The notes: a model not told the origin generated them from the letters alone. DNA of 64,000 nucleotides from Sacculina carcini (GCA_916048095.2 OU696578.1:3036798-3100797), one strand, 5' to 3'; positions 24,172 through 37,021 are shown, counted from the stretch's first letter. Program-made: numbers and translations.

Positions 24172-25565
24172 TATAGTTCCTGAGAAATAGTCTGTCTACA
24201 CTACACACAAATTATCTACACAGTAGTATATTCCTGTGTAATCGCAAGTGCGCATAATAGCTGTCAAATTGGCAATATGTCCTTTTGACTTTACACCGCC
24301 GTAACTCCCTTCAGATACACTTTGGAAAATTACAAATTATACCGTATTGTAGAAAACTAGATTTCTAGCACGATGGTATAATTTATTTTTATGTATAACA
24401 AATAGTTACTGAGAAATAGTAGAAAAATGAATTAATTTTAGTCGCCCGGTGTTCAAGTGTAATTTTGGATGTATTTGAGAATTTTGCCAATTTTACACGT
24501 TTTTTGTATCATTTGTGGGTATAAATTACACCTTTTCTTGTAGAACACATAATTCTCTACACAGTAGTATATTCCTGTGTAATCGCAATTGCGCATAATA
24601 GCTGTCAAATTGGCAATATGTCCTTTGAACTTTACACCGCCGTAACTTCCTTCAGATATACTTTGAAAAATGAAGAATTATACCGTATTGTAGACAACAA
24701 AATTTCTAGCACGATGGTATAATTAATTTTGATGTGTGACAAATAGTTACTGAGAAATAGGTAGAAAAATGAATTAATTTAGGCGCCCGGTGTTCAAGTG
24801 TAATTTTGGATGTATTTGAGAATTTTGCCAATTTTACACGTTTTTTGTATCATTTGTGGGTATAAATTAAAATATTTCTTGTAGAACACAAAATTCTCTA
24901 CACAATAGTATAATTTTTATAGCTGTACCATTGCTGGTTTGTGAGGAATAGATAGCGGAATATTTACCAAAATATTCACGGTTTCCAGTGCTAATTTTGC
25001 ATTTTTGACTTTGTCATTTTGACTTCACACCGCCGTAACTTTTTTTTAATACACTCTGGAAACTTAAAAATTATACCGTGCTGTAGAAAACAAAATTCCC
25101 AGCATGATGGTAATATTTATTTAGATGTGTCATAGTTAGTTGCTGAGAAATAGAGAAAAAAGTACAGAAAATCGGACGCGTGGAGTATAAATATAATTTT
25201 GAATGTAGACTGAAATTTTGTCATTTTTAAATATTTTATATTCAATTTTTGGATATGAATTATAGCCTATCGTGTAGAACAGAATATTTTCTACACAGTG
25301 GTATAATTTGTTTGGCTGTACCATTTCTGGTTTATGAGGAGTAGATGTAGGAATATAGACCAAAATTTTCGCATTTTTCAGGGTTCATTTTGTCTTTTCA
25401 CCGCGATAACTTTTTTAGGTTTCATTTTTAAAATTTGAAATTTATCCTATCGTGTAGACAAGAAAATTTCCAGCGTAATGGTATAAATTGTTGGCGGGTA
25501 CATTAAGTGGTTACCGAGTAGCAGCTTGCTGAAAATGGACCAAGGAGGGTGGGACAGACAAACAC

Positions 25566-25610
<45 letters not shown>

Positions 25611-25629
25611 GGATCTCTTTTATATATAT

Positions 25630-25632
<3 letters not shown>
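24172..25632 (-). mobile_element. Tail-less Helitron-like unit M5 (head type I)
   Basis: It starts inside a repeat (GTTCCTGAGAAATAG), so tail and spacer are missing. The array has boxes near 24,295, 24,638 and 25,030, followed by a type I head with a long (CAGA)n tract at 25,566-25,610. The 5' end is TC at 25,631-25,632. It is followed by (AT)n and the 3' end of PLE copy 2. The duplicate begins at 63,755 and runs off the window. Confidence 0.65.
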
Positions 25633-25671
<39 letters not shown>

Positions 25672-25676
25672 ATCTA
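25633..25676. repeat. (AT)n tract between Helitron M5 and PLE copy 2
   Basis: About 36 bp of AT dinucleotide followed by CTATCTAT. It marks the Penelope insertion point next to the Helitron 5' end. Confidence 0.9.
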
Positions 25677-27307
25677 TTTCGCATAAAGAAGTTGCACTCA
25701 CGCACCCGGTTATGTTATATGATGAAAAAAGTATACTTCATCGGGCACAATTATTTATGTATTAGTACGACGTTTCGCCTCAACAAGGCTTTATCAAGTA
25801 CTGTTTTATAAAATACATCAAAAAGACGAGCCAAGAACACAACATATTTAGTAGATATAAGTGAATATAAACATTAAGACACGCGTATATGATTTTGACA
25901 CACTTTTAAGTAAATTATATATAACTAACAATCCACAATTACATGCAATAAATATTACCATTAAATCAGAATTTGCAATTAAGTTCAATTCCTTTGCAGC
26001 CGTTCATGATGCAGCTGGAGTCATTTTCTTGAATGTATGCTGCCTCTGCATATCTTCTAGTAGCATCGTCTAATATTCCGCTGTGTATAACTGTCCACTT
26101 TATCGATACTTCCATTTTGTTATGCTCTTCCATGAAATGCTTTATAATTGGACCTCCCAGCTTATAGTTGGAGTGTTCCAGGATCCTTACACGTACTGGT
26201 CGCGAGGTCTCACCAATGTAGATTTTTCCACATACCGTGCACACTATCTTATAAATTACATTTTTCCTCCAACATAGTTTTCTGTCGGGACTCATGGATG
26301 TGGCACAGGTATCACATTGTGGTGCGCATCTGAAACGCTCTCTTGGTGGAGCGAAAATCCGCTTCAGCGGTCGACCCGGGTCGAACCACACCCGTATTTT
26401 CCCCTGGAGACCTGTTCTCTTGATGAGGGAATAACATTGTCGGCGACTGCTCTCACCCAGATACGGTAGTTTGATAAAATATTTGGCTTCCTTGCTTTCA
26501 GCTTGCTTGTCTACTCTGATATCTCTAATTGCCTTGTTCTTGCTCCTTTTGATCACATAGTCGGGGTAGCCATTTTGTCTAAATCGGTTCTCAATGGTCT
26601 TAATGGAAGTCTGAAGTGTCGCCGGTGTAGTGGCTCTTCTCGAAGCCCTCACAAATTCCCCATATGCTATTGCACACTTGGCACTTTTTGGACCATTAGA
26701 CATCCAAGATGTGATTGAGCCGCTGTGGTGAGGCTTCATGTATACCTCAGATACAAATTGTTCACCGTTGTAGCTGATGTTGCAGTCCAAAAAAGCCAGT
26801 CTGCCATTCTTCGGCAGCTCAATAGTAAACTCAATAAAATTTGAGATGGAATTGGCGGTAGCTAGCAACACTGCGGTGTCAATGTCGTCATACCAAGCTA
26901 CAAATATATCATCGATGTATCTCTTGTATTTGAGTGGCCGATGAAATGCCGTTTGAAATTGCTGGTCCAAATAGTCGGCGAATATGATGGCCAGTTGAGG
27001 AGCCAGTGGATTGCCCATTGATAATCCTTCGATCTGTTTATAGAGTTTAGCTCCCTGAATGACGACATCATTTGATATGGCCATATTGACCAAATAAAAA
27101 ATATCCTCAACCGCCATATCATGAAACATATCGTCTTTGGACTTGTTGTTAATTAAAAAGTCACGTAACACTTCATCTAGGCCCTTATTGTTGTCATCTG
27201 AGCAGCGTGGAATAGTGCCATATAAGTTTTTTATGTCAAGAGAGGCAAACCCCTTTACTCCGCATTGTGGTAGTGCTTAAATAAATAAAGACTTCGAAAC
27301 TTTGAGC
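25677..27307 (-). mobile_element. Penelope-like retroelement copy 2, 5'-truncated, inverted
   Basis: Reverse complement of 1-1,594, with about 37 bp more at its 3' end (25,677-25,713). By eye almost identical to copy 1; one difference is at 27 versus 27,281. It lies head to head with copy 3, separated by 70 bp, an arrangement common for Penelope-type integrants. The hammerhead-like motif is at 25,764-25,802. Confidence 0.9.
25966..27276 (-). CDS. Penelope reverse transcriptase with GIY-YIG endonuclease, 5'-truncated (copy 2)
   Basis: The predicted protein is identical to that of copy 1 over the 401 residues downstream of the GTG at 27,171, including YIDD, the Cys cluster and the GIY-YIG core. 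It is open from just after an in-frame TAA (27,277-27,279) to the TGA at 25,966-25,968. The missing N-terminal RT motifs make autonomous activity unlikely. Perfect protein identity between inverted copies 24 kb apart suggests very recent copying or conversion. Confidence 0.9.
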   Translation of the reverse strand, partial: ALPQCGVKGFASLDIKNLYGTIPRCSDDNNKGLDEVLRDFLINNKSKDDMFHDMAVEDIFYLVNMAISNDVVIQGAKLYKQIEGLSMGNPLAPQLAIIFADYLDQQFQTAFHRPLKYKRYIDDIFVAWYDDIDTAVLLATANSISNFIEFTIELPKNGRLAFLDCNISYNGEQFVSEVYMKPHHSGSITSWMSNGPKSAKCAIAYGEFVRASRRATTPATLQTSIKTIENRFRQNGYPDYVIKRSKNKAIRDIRVDKQAESKEAKYFIKLPYLGESSRRQCYSLIKRTGLQGKIRVWFDPGRPLKRIFAPPRERFRCAPQCDTCATSMSPDRKLCWRKNVIYKIVCTVCGKIYIGETSRPVRVRILEHSNYKLGGPIIKHFMEEHNKMEVSIKWTVIHSGILDDATRRYAEAAYIQENDSSCIMNGCKGIELNCKF

Positions 27308-27377
27308 CGTATGAAGTATACATTGCTCTACAAAAATAACGCCAGGAAAGTACTAATACTAATACAATAATAATTGA
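27308..27377. other. Spacer between head-to-head PLE copies
   Basis: 70 bp of AT-rich sequence (CGTATGAAGTATAC...CAATAATAATTG). It contains GAAGTATAC, also found near the Penelope 3' end, so it may be a scrap of a further copy. No gene. Confidence 0.5.
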
Positions 27378-28148
27378 AAGCCTCACCACAGCGGCTCAAT
27401 CACATCTTGGATGTCTAATGGTCCAAAAAGTGCCAAGTGTGCAATAGCATATGGGGAATTTGTGAGGGCTTCGAGAAGAGCCACTACACCGGCGACACTT
27501 CAGACTTCCATTAAGACCATTGAGAACCGATTTAGACAAAATGGCTACCCCGACTATGTGATCAAAAGGAGCAAGAACAAGGCAATTAGAGATATCAGAG
27601 TAGACAAGCAAGCTGAAAGCAAGGAAGCCAAATATTTTATCAAACTACCGTATCTGGGTGAGCGCAGTCGCCGACAATGTTATTCCCTCATCAAGAGAAC
27701 AGGTCTCCAGGGGAAAATACGGGTGTGGTTCGACCCGGGTCGACCGCTGAAGCGGATTTTCGCTCCACCAAGAGAGCGTTTCAGATGCGCACCACAATGT
27801 GATACCTGTGCCACATCCATGAGTCCCGACAGAAAACTATGTTGGAGGAAAAATGTAATTTATAAGATAGTGTGCACGGTATGTGGAAAAATCTACATTG
27901 GTGAGACCTCGCGACCAGTACGTGTAAGGATCCTGGAACACTCCAACTATAAGCTGGGAGGTCCAATTATAAAGCATTTCATGGAAGAGCATAACAAAAT
28001 GGAAGTATCGATAAAGTGGACAGTTATACACAGCGGAATATTAGACGATGCTACTAGAAGATATGCAGAGGCAGCATACATTCAAGAAAATGACTCCAGC
28101 TGCATCATGAACGGCTGCAAAGGAATTGAACTTAATTGCAAATTCTGA
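27378..28148 (+). pseudogene. Penelope ORF remnant: C-terminal half with GIY-YIG
   Basis: Retains residues 146-401 of the copy 1 numbering; an in-frame TGA lies directly upstream. All RT catalytic motifs are lost. The Cys cluster and GIY-YIG domain are intact. One substitution relative to copy 1 was seen (LGERS for LGESS, residue 241). It cannot act as a reverse transcriptase. Confidence 0.9.
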
Positions 28149-28398
28149 TTTAATGGTAATATTTATTGCATGTAATTGTGGATTGTTAGTTATATATAAT
28201 TTACTTAAAAGTGTGTCAAAATCATATACGCGTGTCTTAATGTTTATATTCACTTATATCTACTAAATATGTTGTGTTCTTGGCTCGTCTTTTTGATGTA
28301 TTTTATAAAACAGTACTTGATAAAGCCTTGTTGAGGCGAAACGTCGTACTAATACATAAATAATTGTGCCCGATGAAGTATACTTTTTTCATCATATA
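27378..28398 (+). mobile_element. Penelope-like retroelement copy 3, strongly 5'-truncated
   Basis: Begins at GAAGCCTCACC or one base earlier, equivalent to 571 of copy 1, and runs to the same 3' junction with a type I Helitron head. This breakpoint is also the left end of the long direct duplication of 571-12,960. Hammerhead-like motif at 28,312-28,350. Confidence 0.9.
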
Positions 28399-28402
28399 TC
28401 TA

Positions 28403-31400
28403 TCTATATATATAAAAGAGATCCTCTGTCTGTGTGTTTGTCTGTCCCACCCTCCTTGGTCACATTTTCAGCAAGCTGCTCCTCAGTAACCACTTGGTGT
28501 ACGCACCAACAATTTATACCATTACGCTGGAAATTTTCTTGTCTACACGATAGGATAAATTTTAAATTTTAAAAATAAAACCAAAAAAAGTTATCGCGGT
28601 GAAAAGACAAAATGAACCCTGAAAAATGCGAAAATTTTGGTCAATATTCCTACATCTACTCCTCATAAATTACAAATGGTACAGCCAAACAGATTATACC
28701 ACTGTGTAGAGAATTTTCTGTTCTACAAGATAAGTTATAATTCATATCCAAAAATAGAACATAAAAGATGTAAACATGACAAAATTTCAATCTATATTCA
28801 AAATTATATTTAAACTCCACGCGTCCGATTTTCTATACTTTTTTCTCTATGTATCAAAAACTAATTATCACACATCTAAATAAATAATACCATCATGCTG
28901 GGAATTTTGTTTGCTACAACACGGTATAACTTTTAATTTTCCAAAGTGTATTAAAAAAAGTTACCGCGGTGTGAAGTCAAAATGACAAAGTCAAAAATGC
29001 AAAATTAGCACTGAAAAACGCGAATATTTTGGTCAATATTCCGCTATCTATTCCTCATAAACCAGCAATGGTAAAGCTATAAAAATTATACCATTGTGTA
29101 GATAATTGTGTGTTCTACAAGAAAAGTTATAATTTATACCCACAAATGATACAAAAAATGTGTAAAATTCGCAAAATTTTCAAATACATCCAAAATTACA
29201 CTTGATCACCGGGCGCCTAAATTAATTAATTTTTCTACCTATTTCTCAGGAACTATTTGTCACACATTAAAATAAATTATATCATCGTGCTGGAAATTGT
29301 ATTTTTTAAAATGCGGTATAATTCTTAATTTTCCAAAGTGTATCTGAAGGAAGTGACGGCGGTGTAAAGTCAAAAGAACATATTGCCAATTTGACAGCTA
29401 TTATGCGCACTTGCGATTACACAGGAATATACTACTGTGTAGAGAATTTTGTGTTCTACAAGAAAAGGTATAATTTATACCCACAAATGATACAAAAAAC
29501 GTGTAAAATTGGCAAAATTCTTAAATACATCCAAATTTACACTTGAACACCGGGCGACTAAAATTGATTCATTTTTCTACTATTTCTCAGTAACTATTTG
29601 TTACATATAAAAATAAATTATACCATCGTGCTAAAAATCTTTTTTTCTACAATACGGTATAATTTGTAATTTTCCAAAGTGTATCTGAAGGAAGTTACGG
29701 CGGTGTAAATTCAAAAGGACATATTGCCAATTTGACAGCTATTATGCGCACTTGCGATTACACAGGAATATACTACTGTGTAGATAATTTTGTGTTATAC
29801 AAGATAAGTTATAATTTATACACACAAATGATACAAAAAACGTGTAAAATTGGCAAAATTCTCAAATTCATCCAAAATTGCACTTGAACACCGGGCGACT
29901 AAAATTTATTCATTTTTTACGTATTTCTCAGTAACTATTTGCTACACATAAAAATAAATTATACCATCGTGCTAGAAATCTTGTTTTCTACAATACGGTA
30001 TCATTTGTAATTTTCCAAAGTGTATCTGAAGGAAGTTACGGCGGTGTAAATTCAAAAGCACATATTACCAATTTGACAGCTATTATGAGCACTTGCGATT
30101 ACACAGGAATATACACCGATTAAATTTCACTGAAGCCCAATCACAATTAAGAATGCATCATATTAGCTCCAAGCATGGATGGTGTGGTTTTATTGGGTAC
30201 AGTTTAATTAATGCTACACTATACTGAATAGAAAGGCTTTATTGTCCTCAATATTACTGGGAACAAAACTACAGTAGTAAATACTACTGGGAACAAAACT
30301 ACAGTAGTAAATACTACTGGGAACAAAACTACAGTAGTAAATACTACTGGGAACAAAACTACAGTAGTAAATACTACTGGGAACAAAACTACAGTAGTAA
30401 ATACTACTGGGAACAAAGTTAACTACTGAATTTTACTGTATAATTTAATTGGCTTAATTTCAAGTTGCATAAGCTTAAGTTGCATAAGGATATGGGTTGT
30501 ATTATCATACAATGCCAACTATATGAATATGCTGTTTTAGCGGACGCATAAATCTGGAATTATAGAGATGACAGCAGGTTTCATAGTTTTGATAGTGTTA
30601 CACTTCTGAATTACTACACACGAAGGACGGGTGTGAATTTGAGCAGTGTTGAGGGAAAAAACTTCGTCAATAATTAAAACAAGAATTTACAAATATGTAT
30701 TTTTCTATTGGATCAGCTTTTTGCTTTTGGATTCATTATATTTTATTTATAGTCCCGCACGACGGGCGGGTTTAAATACGAGGCTGTTCGAGGGAAAATA
30801 TTTTGTCGCATCTAAAATAAAAACATTCATATTTAGACTTTTCTATTGTTTAAGAATTTTTAGGGGTTTACTTTTTCTTTTTTAATTTCTGATCGTTTTT
30901 TATTAATTCAATATTCATTATACTTTATTTATTGTTCTGCTCAACGGGCGGGTTTTAATGATAGATGGTGATGTTGAGTTATAAATATATTTTGAAAACA
31001 GTATGATAAAAAATTAGTCATTTTTCATTGTTTTGTGTCTGAGTTCTGAATCATTCAGCACGACGGGCAGGTTTAAATATGAGGCGGTTTAGGCAAACTA
31101 TTTTGTCAAAATAATATAAAAATATAGAAATTTAGACTTTTTATGGGTTTACTCTTTTCTTTATTAATTCATATTTATTTTCTCTTATAAATTGAATAAA
31201 AATTTAATGGTATAAATTGTTTCGCACGACGGGCCGGTTTATATGCTAGAATTTCCATTGTTTGTTGTGTTTTTGTTCTGAATTATTCCGCACGACGGGC
31301 AGGCTCAAATATGAGGCGGATTGAGGGATAATATTTTGTCAAATTTAAATTTAAAATATTGACATTTTGAGTTTTTTATTGGTGAACGTATATACAGGTT

Positions 31401-31493
31401 AAATTTTAGCTTTTTTATTTGTATTCAGTTTATTTTATGGATTGAATATGAATTTTACTTTATGAATTGTTCCGCACGACGGGCGGGCTCAAA
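28403..31493 (+). mobile_element. Helitron-like unit P1', duplicate of P1
   Basis: Same organisation and, by eye, nearly the same sequence as 1,597-4,657. Differences seen are one extra 30-bp minisatellite unit (30,257-30,406) and scattered substitutions (for example CGCACC for CGCGCC near 28,502). Head, array boxes, spacer and tail palindromes are all present. Confidence 0.75.
30257..30417 (+). repeat. 30-bp minisatellite, five units
   Basis: Full units start at 30,257, 30,287, 30,317, 30,347 and 30,377, with a partial one at 30,407. One more unit than the copy at 3,451. Confidence 0.95.
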
Positions 31494-31528
31494 TCTATAT
31501 ATATAGATTATTATATAGATTATTATTT

Positions 31529-31576
<48 letters not shown>

Positions 31577-32018
31577 TAAAAGAAATTATCTGTCTGTCTG
31601 TGTACGTGTATGCTTGAATATGAGGTGACCTAACTGCGCGGGCTCAATGGTATAGATCAGGGCCTTGAAACGTAAACGAAGCGATGGATCATGTTTATGA
31701 GATAATATTGTCCCGGGGGCATCAACTGTAGACAATAGAACGTGTAATTTCACCGTGTAAAACGAGTTCATATACAAAACTAACGGATTTGACTTCAAGG
31801 TCCAGAACGGATCGTGTTTGAGTTCTGAATTATTCCGCACGTCGGGCGGGTTTAAATATGAGGCGGGCTGAGGGAAAATATTTTGTCCAAATAAAATAAA
31901 AAATAATGAAATTTAGACTTTTCGATTGATTTAGGTTTTTATGAGTTTGCCATATATATTTTTTAATTTGCAATATTTTTATGAATTTTTCCGCACAACG
32001 GGCGGGTTTTAATGCTAG
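31494..32018 (+). mobile_element. Short Helitron-like element S1'
   Basis: Duplicate of S1 from TC at 31,494 to CTAG at 32,015-32,018. It is about 18 bp longer through a longer (TA)n tract. The junction with P2' is again CTAG directly followed by TC. Confidence 0.75.
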
Positions 32019-34608
32019 TCTATATATATAAAAGAGATCCTCTGTGTGTCTGTGTGTGTGTCTGTGTGTGTGTCTGTGTGTGTGTTCGACCCTCCTTGGT
32101 CCATTTTCTATCAGCTATTATTCGGCCACCACTCAGCCTACCCGCTAACAATTTATACCATCACGTTGGAAATCTTCTTTTCTACACTTCAGATTAAATT
32201 TTAAATTTCAAAAATTGAATCAAAAAAAGTTATAGCGGTGAAAAGACAAAATGAACCCTGAAAAATGCGAAAATTTTGGTCAATATTCCTATATCTACTC
32301 CTCATAAACCAGAAATGGTACAGCCAAACAGATTATACCACTGTGTAGAAAATATTCTGTTCTACGCGATAGGCTATAATTAATATCCAAAAATTAAATA
32401 TAAAATATGTAAAAATGACAAAATTTCAGTCTACATTCAAAATTATATTTAAGCTCGACGCGTCCGATTTTCTGTACTTTTTTCTCTATTTCTCTACAAC
32501 TAAACATCACACATCTAAATAAATATTACCATCATGCTGGGAATTTTGTTTTCTACAGCACGGTATAAATTTTAATTTTCCAGAGCGTATTAAGAAAAAG
32601 TTACGGCGGTGTGAAGTCAAAATGACAAAGTCAAAAAGGCACTGAAAAACGCGAATATTTTGGTCAATATTCCGCTATCTATTCCTCTTAAACCAGCAGA
32701 GTTACAGTTATAAAAATTATACTATTGTGTATAAAATTTTGTGTTCTACAAGAAACGCTATAATTTATACCCACAAATGATACAAAAAACGTGTAAAATT
32801 GGAAAAATTCTCAAATACATCCAAAATTACACTTGAACACCGTGCGACTAAAATTAATTCATTTTTCTACCTATTTCTCAAGAAATATTTGTTACACATA
32901 AAAATAAATTATACCATTGTGCTGAAAAGTTTGTTTTCTACAATACGGTATAATTCTTAATTTTCCAAAGTGTATCTGAAGGACGTTACGGCGGTGTAAA
33001 GTCAAATGGACATATTGCCAATTTGACAGCTATTATGCGCACTTGCGATTACACAGGAATATACTACTGTGTAGAGAATTTTGTGTTCTACAAGAAAATG
33101 TATAATTTATACCCACAAATGATACAAAAAACGTGTAAAATTGGCAAAATTCTCAAATACATCCAAAATTACACTTGAACACCGGGTGACCCAAATTAAT
33201 TCATTTTTTTACCCATTTCTCAGGAACTGTTTGTCATACATTAAAATTAATTATACCATCGTGCTAGAAATTTCGTTTTCTACAATACGGTATAATTTTT
33301 AATTTTCCAAAGTGTATCTGAAGGAAGTTACGGCGGTGTAAAGTCAAATTGTCATGTTGCCAATTTGACAGCTATTATGCGCACTTGCGATTACACATGA
33401 ATATACACTGATATAATTTCACTGAAGTCCAATCATAATTTACGCACTTGCGATTACACAGGAATATACTACTGTGTAGATAATTTTGTGTTCTACAAGA
33501 TAAGCTATAATTTATACCCACAAATGATACACAAAACGTGTAAAATTGGCAAAATTCTCAAATACATCCAAAATTTCACTTGAACACCGGCCGAATAAAA
33601 TTAATTAATTTTTCTACTATTTCTCAGTAACTATTTGTTAAACATAAAAATAAATTATACCATCGTGCTAGAAATCTTGTTTTCTACAATACGGTATAAT
33701 TTGTAATTTTACAAAGTGTATCTGAAGGAAGTTACGGCGGTGTAAAGTCAAATTATCATGTTGCCAATTTGACAGCTATTATGCGCACTTGCGATTACAC
33801 AGGAATATACACCGATTAAATTTCACTGAAGCCCAATCACAATTAAGAATTCATCATATTATCTCCAAGCATGGATGGTGTGGTTTTATTGCGTACAGTT
33901 TAATTAATGCTACACTATACTGAATATAAAGGCTTTATTGTCCTCAATAACGGAATATACTACTGTGTAGAAAATTTTGTGTTCTACAAGAAAAGGTATA
34001 ATTTATACCCACAAATGATACAAAAAACGTGTAAAATTGGCAAAATTCTCAAATACATCCAAAATTACACTTGAGCACCGGGTGACTAAATTTTATTCAT
34101 TTTTCTACCTATTTCTCAAAAACTAATTGTGACACATTAAAATGAATTATACCATCGTGCTAGAAATTTTGGTTTCTACAATACGGTATAATTCTTAAAT
34201 ATCCAAAGTGTATCTGAAGGAAGTTACGGCGGTGTAAAGTCAAAATGTCATGTTGCCAATTTGACAGCTATTATGCGCACTGGCGATTACACATGAATAT
34301 ACACTGATTTAATTTCACTGAAGTCTAATCACAATTGACGCACTTGCGATTACTCAGGAACATACTACTGTGTAGAGAATTTTGTGTTCTACAAGATAAG
34401 CTATAATTTATACCCACAAATGATAAAAAAAACGTGTAAAATTGGCAAAATTCTCAAATCCATCCAAAATTACACTTGAACACCGGGCGACTAAAATTAA
34501 TTCATTTTTCTACCTATTTCTCAGGAAATATTTGTTACACATAAAAATAAATTATACCATCGTGCTAGAAATTTTGTTTTCTACAACACGGTATTATTCT
34601 TAATTTTC
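32019..34608 (+). mobile_element. Helitron-like unit P2', 3'-truncated duplicate of P2
   Basis: Type II head at 32,019 with a longer GTGT/GTCT tract than P2, and the same array and truncation point against the pol fragment. Small differences: a one-base A insertion in a homopolymer near 34,430 and GAAATA for GAACTA near 34,525. Confidence 0.7.
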
Positions 34609-35481
34609 AAAGAAATGTTCAAAGTGAAGTTGTGAGTCACTCACACACTCGTCAGACGCATGATGCGGGTCTCTCCATGGGTACTTATACGTACGGCAGC
34701 ACGGAGCTGTTTCGTCGTTGATGTCTTCTCGAGGTGAAAAATTAAGCCAAAATACAGCCATCAGAGGAGATATACCGGCCGGTTCGGCTGTCCGCTTCAC
34801 AGCTCGGTGACTTCTTTCAGCTATTCCGTTGCCAGACGGTCTATAGGCAGCTCGATAAATACGACGAACAGACCAGCTGCGACACACGTCAGCGACTTGA
34901 CCAGAACGGAACGATGCACTGTTATCCAATAAAATCTCTCTAATTGGTCCACGCTCTCTACATAACTCGTCAATCAACTTGGCAATAGTTGACGCATTAT
35001 CGGAAGTTATTTCTTTCTACACCATGAATCTACTCGGGCCACTATCAATCGTCGTAAAGTAACTTCTTCCGCGGTAATGTGTAACATCCATAGCGACGCG
35101 AACCCAATTCTCGTTCACTGATAACGAATTATCATCAGTTTCAGCGTAAAATACCGGCGCTGGATCAACACTCAGACACTTTGAGCAATATTTAACACAC
35201 CGAAAAACTTCTGCACGAGTCACTATTAGATCAACGTTTCTGGCTAACGCCAATGTGCGATTTACACCAAGATGGTGACGAGCGTGTGATTGTTCAATGT
35301 TCAAAAAACAGGTTGATAAGGGTTTTATCCAACGATTGGGCACTCTGGTAAGTGCATCAGATTTGTTATCTTGGGATGACACTAGCTCCACCCGTATCTT
35401 CAAGTGAAACTTTTCTATCATCATTTCGAAGAAAGTCAAGCGACGACGAATTATCATCTCAGCATTGCTCGTGCTTCTCAC
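34600..35481 (-). pseudogene. LTR-retrotransposon RNase H end/zinc finger/integrase, duplicate
   Basis: Copy of 7,733-8,614 with the same in-frame TAG (35,017-35,019) and the same truncation. Only one coding difference was seen (Thr for Met in YFTxIDSGPSRF, near 35,051). Shared lesions show the pol fragment was already dead when the block duplicated. Confidence 0.85.
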
Positions 35482-35494
35482 CTGGCGACTACCT

Positions 35495-36506
35495 TCAATT
35501 GTCTATTTCAGCCAGTTCTTTGTCGTCACAGAATCGGTATATATGGAATCGGTATAATTCTTCCAGGCACCATTTCAACGACGCGTTGACACCTCGAAGC
35601 ACTGCGTCGAGTTCGGCAACGTTGATGTGATGCGAGTCATTCACTTTACGCAGCCAGCTAAAAACCTCAACAATTTCTCCATCGATTTCAATTGCAACCC
35701 CGAACGCCAAACTACTCGCGTCACATCACACTGCTCCAACTTTAGTACTTGGAACATGCCACACGCCTTTAACAGGATCGTCAGAGTGTACGCGCTCCAA
35801 CACGTATCGTAACATTGATGCACACTGTTCTCCTGCATAATCCGAACATTTGGTGCCATCACAAGCCCTTTTCAAATAACTGCAGGCCACCCGCAGCCAA
35901 TTCGCCACCGGGTAATGACCAATCAATTTTCCGCAGATAGAAAACACTTCGCGTTTATTGATGTTTTCTGCAACAGTTGCTGGGATCTTATTCCCACGTG
36001 AAAATCTCAATTTGTTATTCACAACTTCCAATTGTAACCCAAGTACTTTTTGGCCGTTCAGCTGTTGCGGTTGTTTCGCGACCAAACCATATATGCTTAG
36101 ATGTTCCAGCACGTTCATGGCGGCCACTATATCTTCGTTGACTATTTATTACTTCGTTGACTTTATTGACTATTATGTCGTCAATGTAGTTGTCGCAAGC
36201 AGCATTCATTCTCACGTCGACCGACAGTATCTTCTTGATAATATTGGTCATTATCTTTGGTGCGCAGTATAAGCCGAAGCCCATCCTAGTCAGATAGTAA
36301 TACTTGCCGTTATGCTTGACACATTGATACTCCCAGAGCGATTCCTCGACAAATATTTGCAAATATGCAGATTTGAGGTCCACTATTGCAAGTTTCCCAC
36401 ACATACGCCGCCACTTCCGCAACGTTTCGCCACACACAGCCACATCACTACCGGGCTGACTCTCCACATAGTAATTCAACTGAAGAAAATCCAATACCGG
36501 GCGCAC
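35495..36506 (-). pseudogene. LTR-retrotransposon reverse transcriptase/RNase H, duplicate
   Basis: Copy of 8,628-9,639 with the same 19-bp frame-breaking duplication (36,133-36,162), the same TGA at 35,726-35,728 and the same second frameshift. YIDD is at 36,177-36,188. One coding difference was seen in RNase H (Asn for Ser, RKVNDSHH). Confidence 0.85.
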
Positions 36507-37021
36507 TTTGTCCTTATTTCTTTGAACAACTCACAAACTACAAACTTCACAAAGTGAGTGCGATCAAAGGGTGCATCATCCAGGTCCGTTGTCAGTTGGA
36601 CAGCGCGTGTGGGTGAAACCGCCTGATGCGAGATGCACTACACATTGGAATCATGGTCGTGTGACCGGAATCAATTCGACACAAAGCGTCGACATCAATG
36701 GCATCCTTTTGTTTATAACTGTGGTGTGAATTTGCATGTATTGTACGTTGAGCTGCCCCGTAAATAACTGGGTCTCGATCTGCCTATGAGAGCGTATAGT
36801 GTATGAGTGTATGTGCGTGTGCGTTTGCTTGTGTGGTGTGTAGCCTTGACCGGCGCGAGGACAGTCGTGTAGCGCGAAGGGCGCGGTGTGCGTGGCGGAA
36901 TTTGATCGTGTGGCATATATCGAAGTTGTGTTCGACTTTCTGGGTTGAGAGTGCATTTTGTGGACAGTGTGTTCCTTGTGCAGTATTGATTCCATTGTTA
37001 TTCTATATATATATATATATA
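36507..37021. other. Unassigned segment, duplicate of 9,640-10,158
   Basis: Same sequence as the first copy, with a (TA)n tract about 4 bp shorter before CTAG at 37,022. No recognisable gene. Confidence 0.5.

Larger units (their letters stand above)
18300..24417 (+). repeat. Second long duplication, copy C
   Basis: Matches 52,073-64,000 in three pieces: offset 33,773 to 33,764 up to about 20,945, 34,990 up to about 22,850, and 39,583 from 22,859. The jumps correspond to the array patch in M3' and the whole-unit insertion at 57,840-62,439. Confidence 0.8.

Noticed and set aside
26083-26718. Several 60-75 codon frames opposite the Penelope ORF, repeated in all three copies
   Set aside because: They are antisense shadows of the RT/GIY-YIG frame with no domain of their own.
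30219-30416. Minus-strand frame with a perfect ten-residue protein repeat (VVLFPVVFTT)
   Set aside because: It is only the translation of the 30-bp minisatellite; a period divisible by three keeps any frame open. The surrounding sequence is non-coding Helitron DNA.
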